A stretch of DNA of 64,000 bases, from positions 54,813,001 through 54,877,000 of the forward strand of contig OX419755.1 of the NCBI GenBank assembly GCA_948567375.1. The letters run 5' to 3'. Numbering within the stretch: the stretch's first letter is position 1; each line of letters begins with the position of its first letter. The translations under genes were made by a program, and so were the position numbers. A model generated the notes under the pieces. The model had not been told where the DNA came from and ran no database searches. It was given only the letters and a program-made list of their open reading frames with translations. Shown here one piece after another: positions 24,079 through 36,400 of this stretch. Source of the DNA: Lunularia cruciata (taxonomy: Eukaryota > Streptophyta > Marchantiopsida > Lunulariales > Lunulariaceae).

Positions 24079-25100
24079 CTAACACCCAAATAACAAACAT
24101 AAGAATGTCTCCTCTCGCTACTATTGCAACCACTTGAAACAACTTGATAAAACCACTAGAAGTATCATCTGCTTGAAAGCAATCTCTAAGGTGCTCATAA
24201 ACCATCCCTAACAAGCCCCTTGAGGAAAGGTGAGGGGCAGTGCACAATGCTTGTGCAAAAAGTGACCTATCAAGACATAAAGGTAACTCAAGCTGATAAT
24301 CTAAGACCTCTAGTGGTAGTCCTTCTACTACTATAGGATGTAGTGAGCATAGGGAAGAGATAGTCTCATTAGTAGTACTTGCCAAAGATAAAGAGCGTAA
24401 CACTCATGCTGCTCTACTAAACTCTCCCGCCTGATCCAATATCCTACACCATTGTATCTAGTGGACTTTGTGGTATCCTATGGTGAAACCTAACTCCTAA
24501 ATGTGTAGCCCTAACAAACTCCTCTTGAAAGGCTGCCCAATCCTTAGCTCGAAAGTGCTCAAAAAAATCTGACAGCCACCTCTCTATTCTCCGCACGTCC
24601 CCTTCTAGCATAACGAAGATACTATCAAGGGAGTAAGAGGAATATGAACCATGCTAACTCGTCCAAGGGATCACGTGCCAAACAATCAAGTGATAGGCAA
24701 AAAACCTGCCTAGCCTCATCCTGGAGTGTGCAAGGTAGCCTATGGAATAGACATGGACATGGAAAACTAATCTCAAATAACACCAAAATGCAACCCGGAT
24801 GAGAAGCTAACCACTCACGTGACTCGATCAGTATCCTTGGAACGGTCAACGATGGAATAGAAAAAGTGTGTGTAATCTTGAGTGTCATTGTCATCGATGT
24901 GGTCGCTTGCCTCATGTGTGCATCCCAAGTGGTCCAATCATAGTCCTTCTGCATCTTTCTCACATGGGTCTTTAGCCTTGCGAGATAAAGCATAGATAAC
25001 AGGCTGAGCATGGTGTATCCGGAGCCACTCTAGGCGGCCCCACATGGGAGGTGTAGCCATGGCTACCACAAGAATAACAATAGTAACACATGATGTTCCT

Positions 25101-26043
25101 CTCCATATCTCATTATATCTGCAAAACCACAACCTCTCACATCACAATTCCCATAAGAAAATACAATCTTTCCAAACTCCAAAAAATTATGAATTTATAT
25201 AATTTTCAATTTATATCTCTAAAATTTTCAAACTAAATTCACATGGAACTTAATCATTAAAACCAAATGATTAGAAATGAAAATTTTCAATCCCAACACT
25301 CTAAACTCTTAAAAAAAAAACCTAAATTTTTTTATAACTTTTTACTCAATTTTCCATAGTCTTCAAACTAGATACCAAAAAATAGATATCAAAAAACAAA
25401 ATCTAGGTACCAATGGATTCAATATAAAAAAAATATCTAGTACCAATGGTTTGATATCAAAAAACAAACCGAATAGACTATTCACTTGAGTGCTATATGC
25501 AGGAGAGCACTCGATCAATATAGATCTTTCCTCTCGTATCTCTTCCCCTCCTCTCCCGTCTCCACACTCTCTCGAACGTCCCGAGGATCGCCTGTTAAGC
25601 TACTCAAAGTCTCTACTTCCCTTTAGTTGGATTTCGTCACAAATGCCAAGTAGGACTCGCGTGCCACGTCCAGCTAAAAGGGGTACAGCTAAGTCTTTCT
25701 GCTGGGAATTGTGAAGTCCACATCTGATCTCCAGTCCCTGTTAGATTGTTGTTTCCTCTGGAGAACTGATTTCCCGGCTGGCTATCATAAAATCCAGTAA
25801 GCCGTACGTTTGTGCCGCTGCAGAACATTAAAAACGAGAGAAAGCAGGAGCAGTTGAAATTAAATTCGATCGTCCCGACGTGCAGAGCCATGAATGCATG
25901 GAATTGCAATTGGCGACTCCTGTCATTACTGTGAGTTCCTCGATGAAGAAGGCAGGTCCCATGGTTGAAGACCTCGAGAACTTCCAGCCAGTTCAAGCAG
26001 TTCTGGAAATTGTGGGTCGAGAGAGAAGCGAGAGAGATCTGCA
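25101..26043. other. AT-rich spacer then 5' flank of the lipid-transfer gene
   Basis: 25140-25480 is AT-rich with poly-A runs and short repeats of ATACCAAAAAATAGATATC and CAATGGATTCAATAT type. From about 25490 base composition changes sharply to the gene-island type, with a pyrimidine-rich stretch (TCTTCCCCTCCTCTCCCGTC, about 25540-25560) that may belong to the promoter or 5' UTR of the gene at 26044. Confidence 0.4.
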
Positions 26044-28095
26044 ATGAAGAGACGCTGTCATTTCGTGGTAGTCGTGGCTTTGCTGTCCGTGACATTTTGT
26101 TTATCATCATCTTCTACGGAGGATGATGGAGCAGCAGCACCAGATTGTTCGGCTCAAGTGGTGCAGTTGTCTCCTTGTTTGTCCTTCGTAAGTGGGCAAG
26201 ATACGGAGCCTTCTCAAACATGCTGCGATGCGCTTGCTACTGTCTTGGTTGACAATGCCTCTTGTATTTGCGAGCTTGTTGGTGGTGGGAAAAATGCTTC
26301 TATGAACACGGGTCTCCCGTCCATCAATCTCACTCTGGTGAAACAGCTGCCTAAAGACTGTGGAGTGCAAGAGCAAGTGAAGATTGATGAGGACCGCTGT
26401 CCAGGTATTTATGCATGTAACAGTCGTCTTCTTCTCTGCACTTGTGAACTGCATATCTATATACAGTCTGAACCAGACCAGTTAGATCGCCCCGTAGTGC
26501 TGGTGCATGACAAGCCTATTTAGGTGTCTTTCCACCCACTAGGCATTGGTTTGAGATTTTGGCTTGCATGTGATGCCAGTTCCAAAGTTTCGAGGACTTC
26601 AACGGTTTATACAAGGAAGCATTACCTTGCTTTGCCTTAAAATATGTAGCTTGCCTTCTGAGCTACCTCATGACTTAGTTAATACGGAAAGCTAACTATC
26701 TACACAGCTGCCAGTCACATTCGAGAGATTTCTCATAAGTGATCCATCCGAGAATTGGTCTGGCGTTTATCTGGCCTCTGTCTATATGTATAACCCGTCT
26801 CAACTTATTTCACTGTCTGTCATGCGCGTCAGAGGTCGTCGCTAGACAGCGGAGTACGATTCGTAGCTCCAAACCTCCTAAGAGAATCTAGGCCATGCGC
26901 GTATTCCGGGTCCGAAGGACACAGGGGAATCATGCCTGTGTCAGGCCAGAACAAAAAAGTTGTCATGACACGATAAGCATTGTTCCCGCACATTCAGTCA
27001 TTCTATTGCCGATCTCCAGCGCTTACCTCGAACGGGTTGGAGAGGAAGATTAACAAGGTGTCTCTGGCCAATCTGCAGCTAGGAGTTGCTTCTCTGAATT
27101 CAGTTTGTTACACCCTAGAATCGTATTTCCTCTCTGTTCAATAAGTTACATCCGAAAACTGTAACTTTTATCATTAGATCACCTGCTCTGGTGTAAGAAG
27201 GATTCTTTGCCGCATGAAGATGGCAACAAAGTCTCAGCGTCAGAACGGTGTGAACTATGTTTATGTCTCGGAAACCGCATACTCATCTCCTCTTGTTAAT
27301 ACTCACAAATTCTTCTAGAGAGGGCTGCTGACATCCTGAGTGCGAGTTGCCAGCCTGCAGTGATAATGATGCTTAGAGATTTTGCCTTCATACTCTGGCA
27401 TTTGACGTCTAGTGTCCAATTTTTGCCAGCTCTAGTGCATTACATAATCCCTATTCGGAAGTTATTAATCCTGATTACCCGTGAGCATCTTCGTGCATTG
27501 GGCCTGTATCTTTTCTCGTCTGGTAAGAATTGTCCAGAATGTCACGAGAGATTCATTTCAGAATACCAACGGAATTGAATATTGTCTTGATGATTGTTGG
27601 TTATGCTTGGCAGGACATGGCAATCAACCACTAGGTAAGTCTCGGACAACTCTATCTGATTCACAGAGCTGAAATTTATTACATTCTTACCTTGTATGGC
27701 TCTTGAGCACGAGGTGAACCTACTCAGTATATGCGGATGCGCATCCTACAGTATGCTCATTAATAATCCATGCCAGCAGATAGTAAGCCGTAAATACCTG
27801 GATCTGTACAAGTCTCTCAGTATTGAACTTCTACGAAATATGTATGCTAGACCTTCAAAATAAGACTGCCAGGTGAAAAAGTCACAGAGTCCCTATCTTA
27901 TCTTGCACTTGTTCACAAACTGAAGCATAATACTGTTATTTGGGTGCAGCTCCTCCGGGTGGTCTGGGTACGATGTCACCTCCCGCTTCCACAGCAACAT
28001 TGGCTCCAGCTCCATCAATCTATGCCGGTTTCGTGGTGGCGGTCTTGAGTACTTTAACCGCAAGTGGATTAATGTTCGAGTATGTTTGGCCATGA
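26044..28095 (+). CDS. GPI-anchored non-specific lipid-transfer protein (LTPG-type)
   Basis: Three exons: 26044-26404, 27614-27634 (21 nt) and 27950-28095. Phases match across both introns, giving 175 aa. Residues 1-22 are a secretion signal (basic start, VVVVALLSVTFCL). The eight-cysteine lipid-transfer motif is complete: Cys35, 45, 60-61, 74 and 76 (CIC), 106 and 119. Three possible N-glycosylation sites (NAS, NAS, NLT) lie within it. A Pro/Ser/Ala/Thr-rich linker follows, then a hydrophobic tail from about residue 152 (YAGFVVAVLSTLTASGLMF), as expected for GPI attachment. The family binds fatty acids or wax and cutin precursors in the apoplast and on the outer plasma-membrane face. The 21-nt middle exon is inferred from splice signals (TTGGCAG, GTAAGT) and phase and needs cDNA. 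Without it exon 1 joins exon 3 in the same phase, so both forms are possible. Transcribed toward the NPF gene. Confidence 0.83.
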
Positions 28096-28244
28096 GAAGT
28101 CAACCTTTCTCCCTTCTTATGTACAACCTGTGACTTGGCCTACGTTGATTTGATTTGATCCATCGCGCTCCCTATATGTTTGCTTTCTATACTAGAGACA
28201 GGAATTGGATGCAACTCTAGGTGTCTGTAATTTACCAATCCTTG

Positions 28245-28380
28245 AGCACAAAGTACCTGATGTCTAAGATAGATAGTTGAGCGTGAGACTGATAAGCAGC
28301 TCATGCTTGAGACAAAGTACCTGATGTTTGAGATAGATAGTTGAGCATGAGACTGATAAGCAGCTCATGCTTGAGACAAG
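28245..28380 (+). repeat. 64-bp tandem duplication
   Basis: Two copies of AAGTACCTGATGT...AGATAGATAGTTGAGC(A/G)TGAGACTGATAAGCAGCTCATGCTTGAGACA begin at 28251 and 28315. They differ at only a few bases. They lie between the stop codons of two convergent genes (28095 and 28497). Confidence 0.9.
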
Positions 28381-28496
28381 ATGAGCTGAGATATGGTAGG
28401 CATGGAGGGCATCAAGCAAATGGGGACAGAAGGGCAATGCCGGATCATATATACATACCAGCACCTGATCGATTGCTTTGGAAGACTAAATATTAT

Positions 28497-31400
28497 TCAT
28501 TGTAGTTCCCATGCCTTCGCGACATTTGAAGGCCGAGGACCTTCTTCGCTTTCTTCGTCGGAGTCCAACCTCTGGGATCTCTCAACATGGTACCAGTCGT
28601 ACTTGTACTCATACAAGTGCGAACAGATCAAGAAGAGAAGGAGATCACAAGCTAAAATCACCGCTAGGAGCCAGTAAAACTTCTGGAGTCCTCCATCATT
28701 CAACTTCCCGGCCAACCAGCTTCCACCCTGTGAACACCACAAAAGCAATTATAAAAATATACTTTATGATTGTACGTTGTGTCCAGATACACGCTAATGG
28801 ACACACCACATCAGAAACAGCTTCTGGCTTTCAATGCTTCATTCAGTCTGCCACGTAGGAGTTCAAACTCACTGGGAATTGAAGATTCAATAGAACCTAT
28901 AAAGGTTGAGATTGTTTGAAACCTCTTGGTTGCGGGTTGCCCGGTTGGTAATGTCGACAAGAACAGTGCTTAGGAAGTAACCCATCGCGGAGGCCGAGTA
29001 AGTGAAAGAGCTTGCAATGCTCCTGGTGCCGTCAGATGCTTCATGATAGAAGAATTGGTACTGTGAAACAAACAGGAAGAACTCCATCATGGCTGTAACT
29101 ACGTATTGTGGCACCAGCCACCACATCTTTGTCGGCAGCACAAATGTCCCTAGTGGCATGTTTTGCAGATGCAATTTTCGCACATCTTTAAGCCTCCTTC
29201 CTTCCACGAGCGCGGCCATGACCATGGTGCAGATGGCGAACATGATGGAGGCACCGAGTCGCTGCAAGGTGGTGAAACCGTATGGATGTTTTGTGTACTT
29301 CCGGATGAAAGGGACGAAGCAGCCATCGTAAATAGGAGCAATGAGCAGTGTGACGAAAACGCAGATAGAGTTTAGTGATGCCGAAGGGACTGTGAAATGA
29401 TCTCCCAGTCTTCGGTCTAGGGTGCTGCCCTGAGATATCGTGAATGTTGAGATCTGCGAAAAGACGATCGATACAACTGCAGTTGTGGCCCAGATCGGCA
29501 TCATCAGTAGAATGCGCTTCGATTCCTCTACCTGGGTAACGCTGCACAGGCGCCACCTCGTGGGTGTCTCACATGCCTGGAGATCGTCTCTATCCTTTTC
29601 TGAGATAATCGCGGCCTTGTCCAGAAACCTACAGTTGGAGTAGTAAATTGTGAATTCTCACTTGTCGACAATTCACACTGATGGCACATTTTTCCAAAAC
29701 TGACACTCAATATAATTCTTCGTCTAATGTGGCTACCATCAAATATCTCCAGACGCTCGCTTTTTGAAAGTACATATTTAGAGCAGGAACTTCAGTGCTA
29801 TTGAGCATCACTAAAATGAAGAAGAATTCTTCAAATCCTTTGTATTTTGTAATGCAATTACGTCCGAATCTTCTTCTGCTTTAGCTTGTATGAAACATAT
29901 ATCAACGGCTATCAGAATTCGAGATGACTTCTACATTTGTCCAGAAACCAACTAGATGGTGTAACTAAGGGCATCCAGAAGTTATTCGAGTTTCGGATCT
30001 TCTGCTGTTGATGCGGAAGCTCGAAACAAGCTCACGAAGTACATGGGTGTCCAAAGTTCCTTCTACAGTACCTGCAACTGGTGGTGTGGTGAAGGTAGTT
30101 GCTCCCAGTAAGAGCAGCGTTATACAGCTCGGAAGTATCTTGCGGAACTCGAATTCTGATCTTGAGAGTGGCGGCAACGAAGACTTGAGCCAGTCGAGTG
30201 AGGAAGCTACCTGATGGAGGCTTGTGACGGAAGTTCACATTACCAAGGCAGAAAATGATCACGGCGACGACGTACAATATCAACGAGAATCCGTAGCCCC
30301 AACCTCTGCTTACATTATCCTGGATGTATACACCAAGAGTAAATGCCGTCAGCAGTCCCATGTTAGTGAAGAAGTAGAACCACACATAGAATCGGACACC
30401 TTGTTCCTTCTCGACTTTAATCGAGTCGTCGAACTGGTCTGCCCCAATAGCTGCAGTGTTGGGACGGACCGCTCCTGTTCCTAAAGCTATGGTGTATAGA
30501 GCCACATAGAGTGGCACCATCTCCCGTACACCTGCAGGAGGACATTGTGTAGATGCTGTTGGGCTGCATTGATCAGGTTGCAGTCCAGAATACGCTGCAC
30601 TAAAGGTCAACAACCCCAACCCCTGCGAAGATCAGCAATCAACAATCACAAACACATTTTTGTAAGCTTGGTATTGAGGCCTTGTGCGGAAGGAGATCTT
30701 CAAACTTGTTACACTTATTTATCCAGCCAAAGCCTTTATACTGAAGGCACCGTCGATCATGTACATGCTTGGATATGAGCTCTAGTTATAATTTGCAGAT
30801 TGGTCGGACTATCCTGCTCATGGGAGCACCTTGAGTGCAAAAAATTGACCTTTCAGTGCTCATGCATTTCCAGTATGAGATCGATGGTACCAGCAAATGT
30901 AAGCAAAGGACAAAAGCTTGGATCATTATCCAGGGATCATTACAAGTGAAGTGATGACCGAACCTCCAGCGATGGTCCAGAATGATCCTAGGTAACTATC
31001 CGCAACGAATCCTCCCAACACGGATAATAGATGGGCTGTGCCGGTAAAATTGTTAGTAATTTTCGTAGACTCCGATACGGACCGGTGCATAGTCCCTGTG
31101 AGATAGGGGACCAAGTTGATGGTAGTGGAAATCGCTGCTTGAAATTCAGCCCCGGTTATCGCTGTTATCGTCCAATTGAGAAGGATTTAGGCATGTCAGT
31201 CACGCGACGTCTAGTCTTTGGCTACTGGCATAGAACCAATAAATGCTGCAATGAAATTGTGCATGTTACTATTCAGATAAGTAAAATACCAATTTATGGG
31301 CTCTTCTTATTAAGAAGTTGTCCAGTAGCATGAATGAGACGTGCATCTCAACTACTTACGATAAAGAAACCAAGCGGCTATCCATTGCCCAGTTTTCTCT

Positions 31401-31588
31401 ACGGGCTTGCTGCTCTGATGAGATTGGGTGGATTGATGCTGATGCTCCTCTGACGAGCGGGCTACAACGAGCTCAGTCTCCCGGGGTGGAAATCGCCTGG
31501 TCAAATCCTGCGGAGAGAGAGCCCACAAAGCGCTTGAGATTTTCTTCTCCGAATTGGACCTCAAGACATGGGGACTAGCGTGCTCCAT
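28497..31588 (-). CDS. NPF/PTR (NRT1/POT) family proton-coupled transporter
   Basis: Five exons on the minus strand: 31588-31360, 31161-30944, 30622-30072, 29628-28923 and 28727-28497. All junctions keep phase and give 644 aa. The extra length over the usual ~590 is a hydrophilic N-terminus of about 65 residues. Family signatures are NLVPYLTGTMH (about 94), a GG..ADSYLG-type stretch near 125, ALYTIALGTGAVRPN with GADQFDD (about 188-210), YVWFYFFTNMG (about 222), FLDKAA (about 334) and QYVVTAMMEFFLFVSQYQFFY (about 470). Twelve membrane segments are plausible. The family imports nitrate, peptides, hormones or glucosinolates across plasma or vacuolar membrane. The substrate cannot be assigned. 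The usual ExxE[K/R] motif of helix 1 is not visible: the region reads GAEFQAA. Convergent with the lipid-transfer gene, with 400 bp between the stops. Confidence 0.85.
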
Positions 31589-33414
31589 TAAAGCGAGCGA
31601 GCACGCCAGCTAATAAATCTTTCGGGTTCAGAATTTCAGTTGCATTAGAAGAAAGAGCTGAGCTTCTTAATACTCCACACTCTCAATTCGTGTAGCAATG
31701 GTTGTTGCGTCAATTGTACAGCGCAAGAGATTACTACATGCAGTGCCACAAGCTAGTCCATATCACGTTGGATTTCTGCTTGACAGGTCTGTTTAATGGA
31801 GCATTCCTGTTTGAACCTGCAATTCAATGCTGAAGGTCTGAATGAACTTGAAAACACAACAATTGAATAGTTTCCTTCAGCTTCACCATTTGTTTCTGGA
31901 TACTGTATTCTACATTGCTCCACAATTCGATAACCCACCATGTCGATGGCCAGTGAGACTCGAGAGGAGCTCAACAGCTGCTGTCGCTTGGAACTCCTGG
32001 CGTGCTTGGCTGGATTCCAAGATTTTGATCTCGATCTTGAATTACGTACTCATTGGCCCCAGGTACTCATTAATCACATGTCCGGCTCCAAGAAACTTGA
32101 CATTCTGCAGTGTCAAGCTAAGGCTAAGACTGTAACAATCCCAGTCTACCATTTGTAGTTGCAACGCTAAGATTTGTAGTTGCAAAGCTAAGATTTGGCT
32201 GTTACAGTCACAATGTCATCCACAGCAAAATCATGACCGAGCAACCGCCGTATCTTTTTTCATGGTCTTGTGGCAACGCGAGTGTTGTGATCCCTGCAGT
32301 CAAACTCGAGACTCCTTTTTGAACGTGAATAGAACGGAAAATGTTCCAAGCCCTGGATATCGGTGGATTGCTTGCTTGCCTGCCCGGATTTCAAGAAGAA
32401 ATCAAGGCCGCAGAGGGAACTGAAAGAACGAACCGTGCTCTCTCACCTAGATACAATGAAACACTTCTGCATGCATGCGTCGGACCCGTACGCATGGCAG
32501 AGACGCAACTTTGAGTTTCTTCCGGTCGTGACATGCTTTTGGTCTTTACCTGTGACATCGTCTCTAGAATGTCTTCTGCTGCAGATGTTTGTTTCAAAAC
32601 ACACACGCTTTATCGGTGGTATAAACGATGGTGAAACAATGGCCTGAACGAGTCGAATGGCCTTCCCTTCTAACATTTCTACTGTAACTTGAGTTGAAAT
32701 TCACTGAAGATCACAATCACGTGAGCTGAGGAACTCCGCATGGAAACATGACGTATTCGTTGCCAATTTTCTCTACCCAAGAGAAGCTAGAGTTCGAATT
32801 TGATGTGGTTAAGAGATAAAAAGAAAACTTGACAGTGGCTACAGGTCCACAAGTCAAGTTTTCAACATATATCATGGACGTGAGCAGGTCCGTGTGAAAT
32901 ACAATTAGAAACTACTACATTTGAACAAGGATTTTGACCGAAATTCATGACGGGGTTCTGAATCATATTTGTGAGTGTGCAGAAGTTGACAGTTTGCCTC
33001 TCCGAAGTGCAGCAACTTGACCCGGCAACTTGACCTGTCGTTGCACAGGAAAGTTACGTGTAATATGTCTATATGTAATATAGCTGAATTTTATCGTCTA
33101 TTTAAGGGAGATTGCGAATACTGTCGAGTAGAGCAGCGATCATTTTTGGGAACTTCGCGTGAGAAAACCGACATGAGCGGGGCTCGCTCTGACGATAGAG
33201 GATCTGGTGGAACTTTTAGACCGGCCACAAAACATATTATATTCATTGCTTGGACCATGCATATGACCAAATATGATCTGTAGTTTGAGTGCATATAATT
33301 TGGCATCGAACAATTACGCCAAATTTTGGTCTTGTACAGTAACATCAGAATAAAATGGCACCGTAATCGATGAATGTGTTGCTACATACGGAGTAGAATA
33401 CCGTCACCTTTATC
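31589..33414. other. Spacer between the NPF start and the desaturase-like stop
   Basis: Should contain the NPF promoter and the 3' UTR of the next gene. Two diverged ~21-bp units (ATTTGTAGTTGCAA(C/A)GCTAAG) sit at about 32153-32195. Short open frames exist on both strands, none with recognisable similarity. Confidence 0.4.
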
Positions 33415-36400
33415 TCACAAGACATTGGATGAGAAACCAAATGGTGCTACTAGATCTTTGACTGTGTTATTCAAGCGTCGCAGTCCCTCTACATGTGGTT
33501 CATCAGGTTCTATGGGGACGATTTGAGCTGGACTGCCCTGGTTCAAATAACTTAGTGCGTTGTTGGCAGCTTCTAGTCCGGTGACAAATGCTTTTTCCTG
33601 AGACAAGATGAATTGATATCAGGGGAAATATCACAGCAATAAGAACTTGAAGGTGAGGTATATCTTTGAATAGCTTCTGCTCCTAATACTCATATATCTT
33701 TGAACGACATGAAACTTTCTCAGGCATAAACCCGCAGGAAACATCATCGACCATCGTGAATATGGAGAAAAGTGAGACCGATATTACTCGACGTACTAAA
33801 GCTTACCTGAGACCAAGATCCATGCGTGGTTTTGATCCAATCACCAGCCATGAAGACATTAGGAAAGCTTGTTTCACCAGACATCATAGACTGATAAGAT
33901 CCTGCATTGCATCATACACCAGACCAGTTTCCGGTAGGATTTGCTAGATAAGACGGATGATCATTAATAACGTAAAAGCGCATGGTGAGTACTGTTTTTG
34001 CTTTCGTACAAGAGGATCTGAGCTGAAGTCATAAAGTTGGAGTTATACTTGCCTGGAGAGAAGTGGGTTACTGCTTTTTGGAATCGGACAACTGCTTGAT
34101 CAACGACCTTGGCTCTTCTGAACTCTGGTATACATTGACCAAGATACTCTTGTACCTTCCGCACTATTTGCTCGTCACTCAGAGGCAGAAACTGATTTGC
34201 ATGGTACTACGATCCAGCAACATCACATGTTAATAATGATCATGGTTTTCAACTTCTATGAATTCTACTACTGAGAAAAAGCAACTCCTGAAGGATATTG
34301 TCTTGTCACTCGCATAGAGATAATTTCAGAATTTGAAGGACTTCAAAGGTCCTTCAAATTGCAAACTTACAAACTTACAAAATCAGCTTCCACAACGGTT
34401 CCAGCCTCGTCTCTATACTCGTCATGTAAGTAGTTGAGATCAAAAAACGTCCATCCTGTCGTTGTGTCAAACCCGAAACAGGCATTGCTGGGCTTTGGCA
34501 TCTTGACCTGAAATAGCCATCAGATTAAGCTGGTTCCACTCTTAGTCATTATTTCGTTTCTATTGGTATATGCAACCGTCAAAGTTCGGGCACCTGTTGT
34601 AATATGCCATAATGGCTATGGCACAGCAAAATTGTCCGAGAAGCACATTGATATTTGAAGAATACAGAACAATACAATAGAGTAAGAAACTCTCGGTGAC
34701 GCAAGACCTACCTTTCTGTCCAGCCAAAGTCGGACGGCTAAAACATCAATTGCTCCCAAATTTGCGGTGTTCACGAATTCTTCTCTGGTCTTCAACACGG
34801 AACTGCACAGCAAGGGACACTAGCTATCACTTTTGTTACCAAACAGTCAATTCTGCAGAACAAGAAATGAGTTGGGTGGATGATAAAACATGCCAATCGT
34901 GAATGTCCAGGTACCTATTAGGAACAATGCGCTGCAGAGCATTAATACCGACGGCGAATACCACCGCATCAGCGTCAAAAACTTCCCCTCCACAAACAAC
35001 ACCAGTTACAGATTCACTTCCCTCATCTAATATGACATCTGTGACTCTTTTGCCGGACAGAAACTTGCATCCTTGTGTTTCCATGGCTTCAACCCATGGT
35101 TTGAAGATCTTTTCACCAACAGTTCCCCGGCACCATACTACGTCAAAATCAGCCTGCAGAGAGCTTCAGCAGAATGTAATAAGACAAAGAATCGCCTCGG
35201 CACAGAAGCAGACTATAAGGTTAGACAATGTACTGGACAGAAGAGTGAAGAAGCAGAAAAGCCATGTTCGGACGAACCTGATGGGCAATGATGAAGTAGT
35301 AGAGCATGCCTATCGTGGCTGCAGCACTGCATTGCTCTCCGGGGGCAAACAAACCCACAAGTAGCATAGGATTGAAGGCGTCATTGTATACACGCTCTGA
35401 GCATCCAAACTCCCGGAATAGTTCCCTGGCTGTCCCTGTCACAGACAAACTTGTTCAGACCTAAGTTACGGAAAACTAGGAGAACAGCACTTAATAGAAG
35501 CTTACTGGTTTCCATCTAAGCAGTATGCTATCTACTAAACCTTGGATCGCATACTTCCTCTTCAACTTCTTGTTAATCAACTCTGTTTCAAGCTTTCCAG
35601 AAAGTCAACAGTAACTATAGGAAACAATCTAAAAGCTTCACTGACGCAATGACTTACTTGTATCGTACTTCCTCCATGCCGCGTCGCTATTGTCAAAATC
35701 GATCACTAAATCAAGTAAAAGTTAAAGTTAGCCATACATCTGCGCAACAGGTTCATTTAAGGGGTACCTAAGATCCTCAGCATATGTGAGAGTTAGGACC
35801 TGAAGGAACCATTTTGTGTTCACTGTTGTCAAGGTCAATCACTGAACAAAATAGTATATTAGTCATGCATCCTGTGAAAAGTTTCTCGTCAAAGATATAC
35901 CTGTCATTCTCAAGAAGTTTGCGTGATAATCAAGACTTAGACAAACCACACTACATTTTGGCATTTAATATATCAACCACAGGTCAAAGTGTCACCTGCA
36001 TACATGAGAGGGAGTGCAGTCAATCGATCGAGCAATGGCAGGCGCAGAAACTGCAACATGTTCAGCATAACCGAGAATAAGTTCACTCAATGTAAGTCAA
36101 TAAACTGATTCTACAAGAAAAATTGCAATCCATTCCACACGTTGTCAGGTGAATGCGCATAATATCTGTAACATGGCGGAATTCCAGATGGGAAACCAAT
36201 TACTAGACAATGGTCGCTCGAGACCTTCCGCGTATATGTTCACGTGACAAGTAATGCTTCACTAACCTGGGTGTAGACAAACGTCCCCAGAGGACTAGGC
36301 AGTCGAGGAAGGTCTTGAAAGATAGGTGACTCTACCTGATCCACAATCAGGAAATGCATCAGAAATCGGCAGGACAAAACTCAGATCCATTAGCCCAGCA

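Larger units (their letters stand above)
18180..25100 (-). pseudogene. LINE (non-LTR retrotransposon) pol, decayed and split by an insertion
   Basis: Minus-strand pieces at about 24075-25010 and 18180-20150 together read as one LINE polyprotein. In order: LARDPLDELAWF near 24690, then EHFRAKDW near 24570, then LPLCLDRSLFAQALC..MVYEHLRDCF near 24240 and VVAIVARGDI near 24120. After the insertion come the reverse transcriptase LLDIHLEWLILQVDFENTFNSVSR near 20060, YYQHNGSQEGVTVLES and THRGDPLEGSLF near 19880, and FHSLAHDTYIVGP near 19770 (where an ADDT motif is expected, so a catalytic Asp is lost). Next are VLGMPLGSEDFV near 19590, FGDIIG..DLACRQTAL near 19320, a Cys/His segment near 18770 and a nuclease-like region (DLYLVQDDQVIVADVVV near 18580, LPGWAVSEATR near 18490). 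About 45 codons around the insertion point are missing. Stops and frameshifts throughout. Confidence 0.82.

Noticed and set aside
34331-34359. Inverted repeat ATTTGAAGGAC...GTCCTTCAAAT in an intron of the desaturase-like gene
   Set aside because: A perfect 11-bp stem, but isolated, within an AT-rich intron, and with no sign of function.
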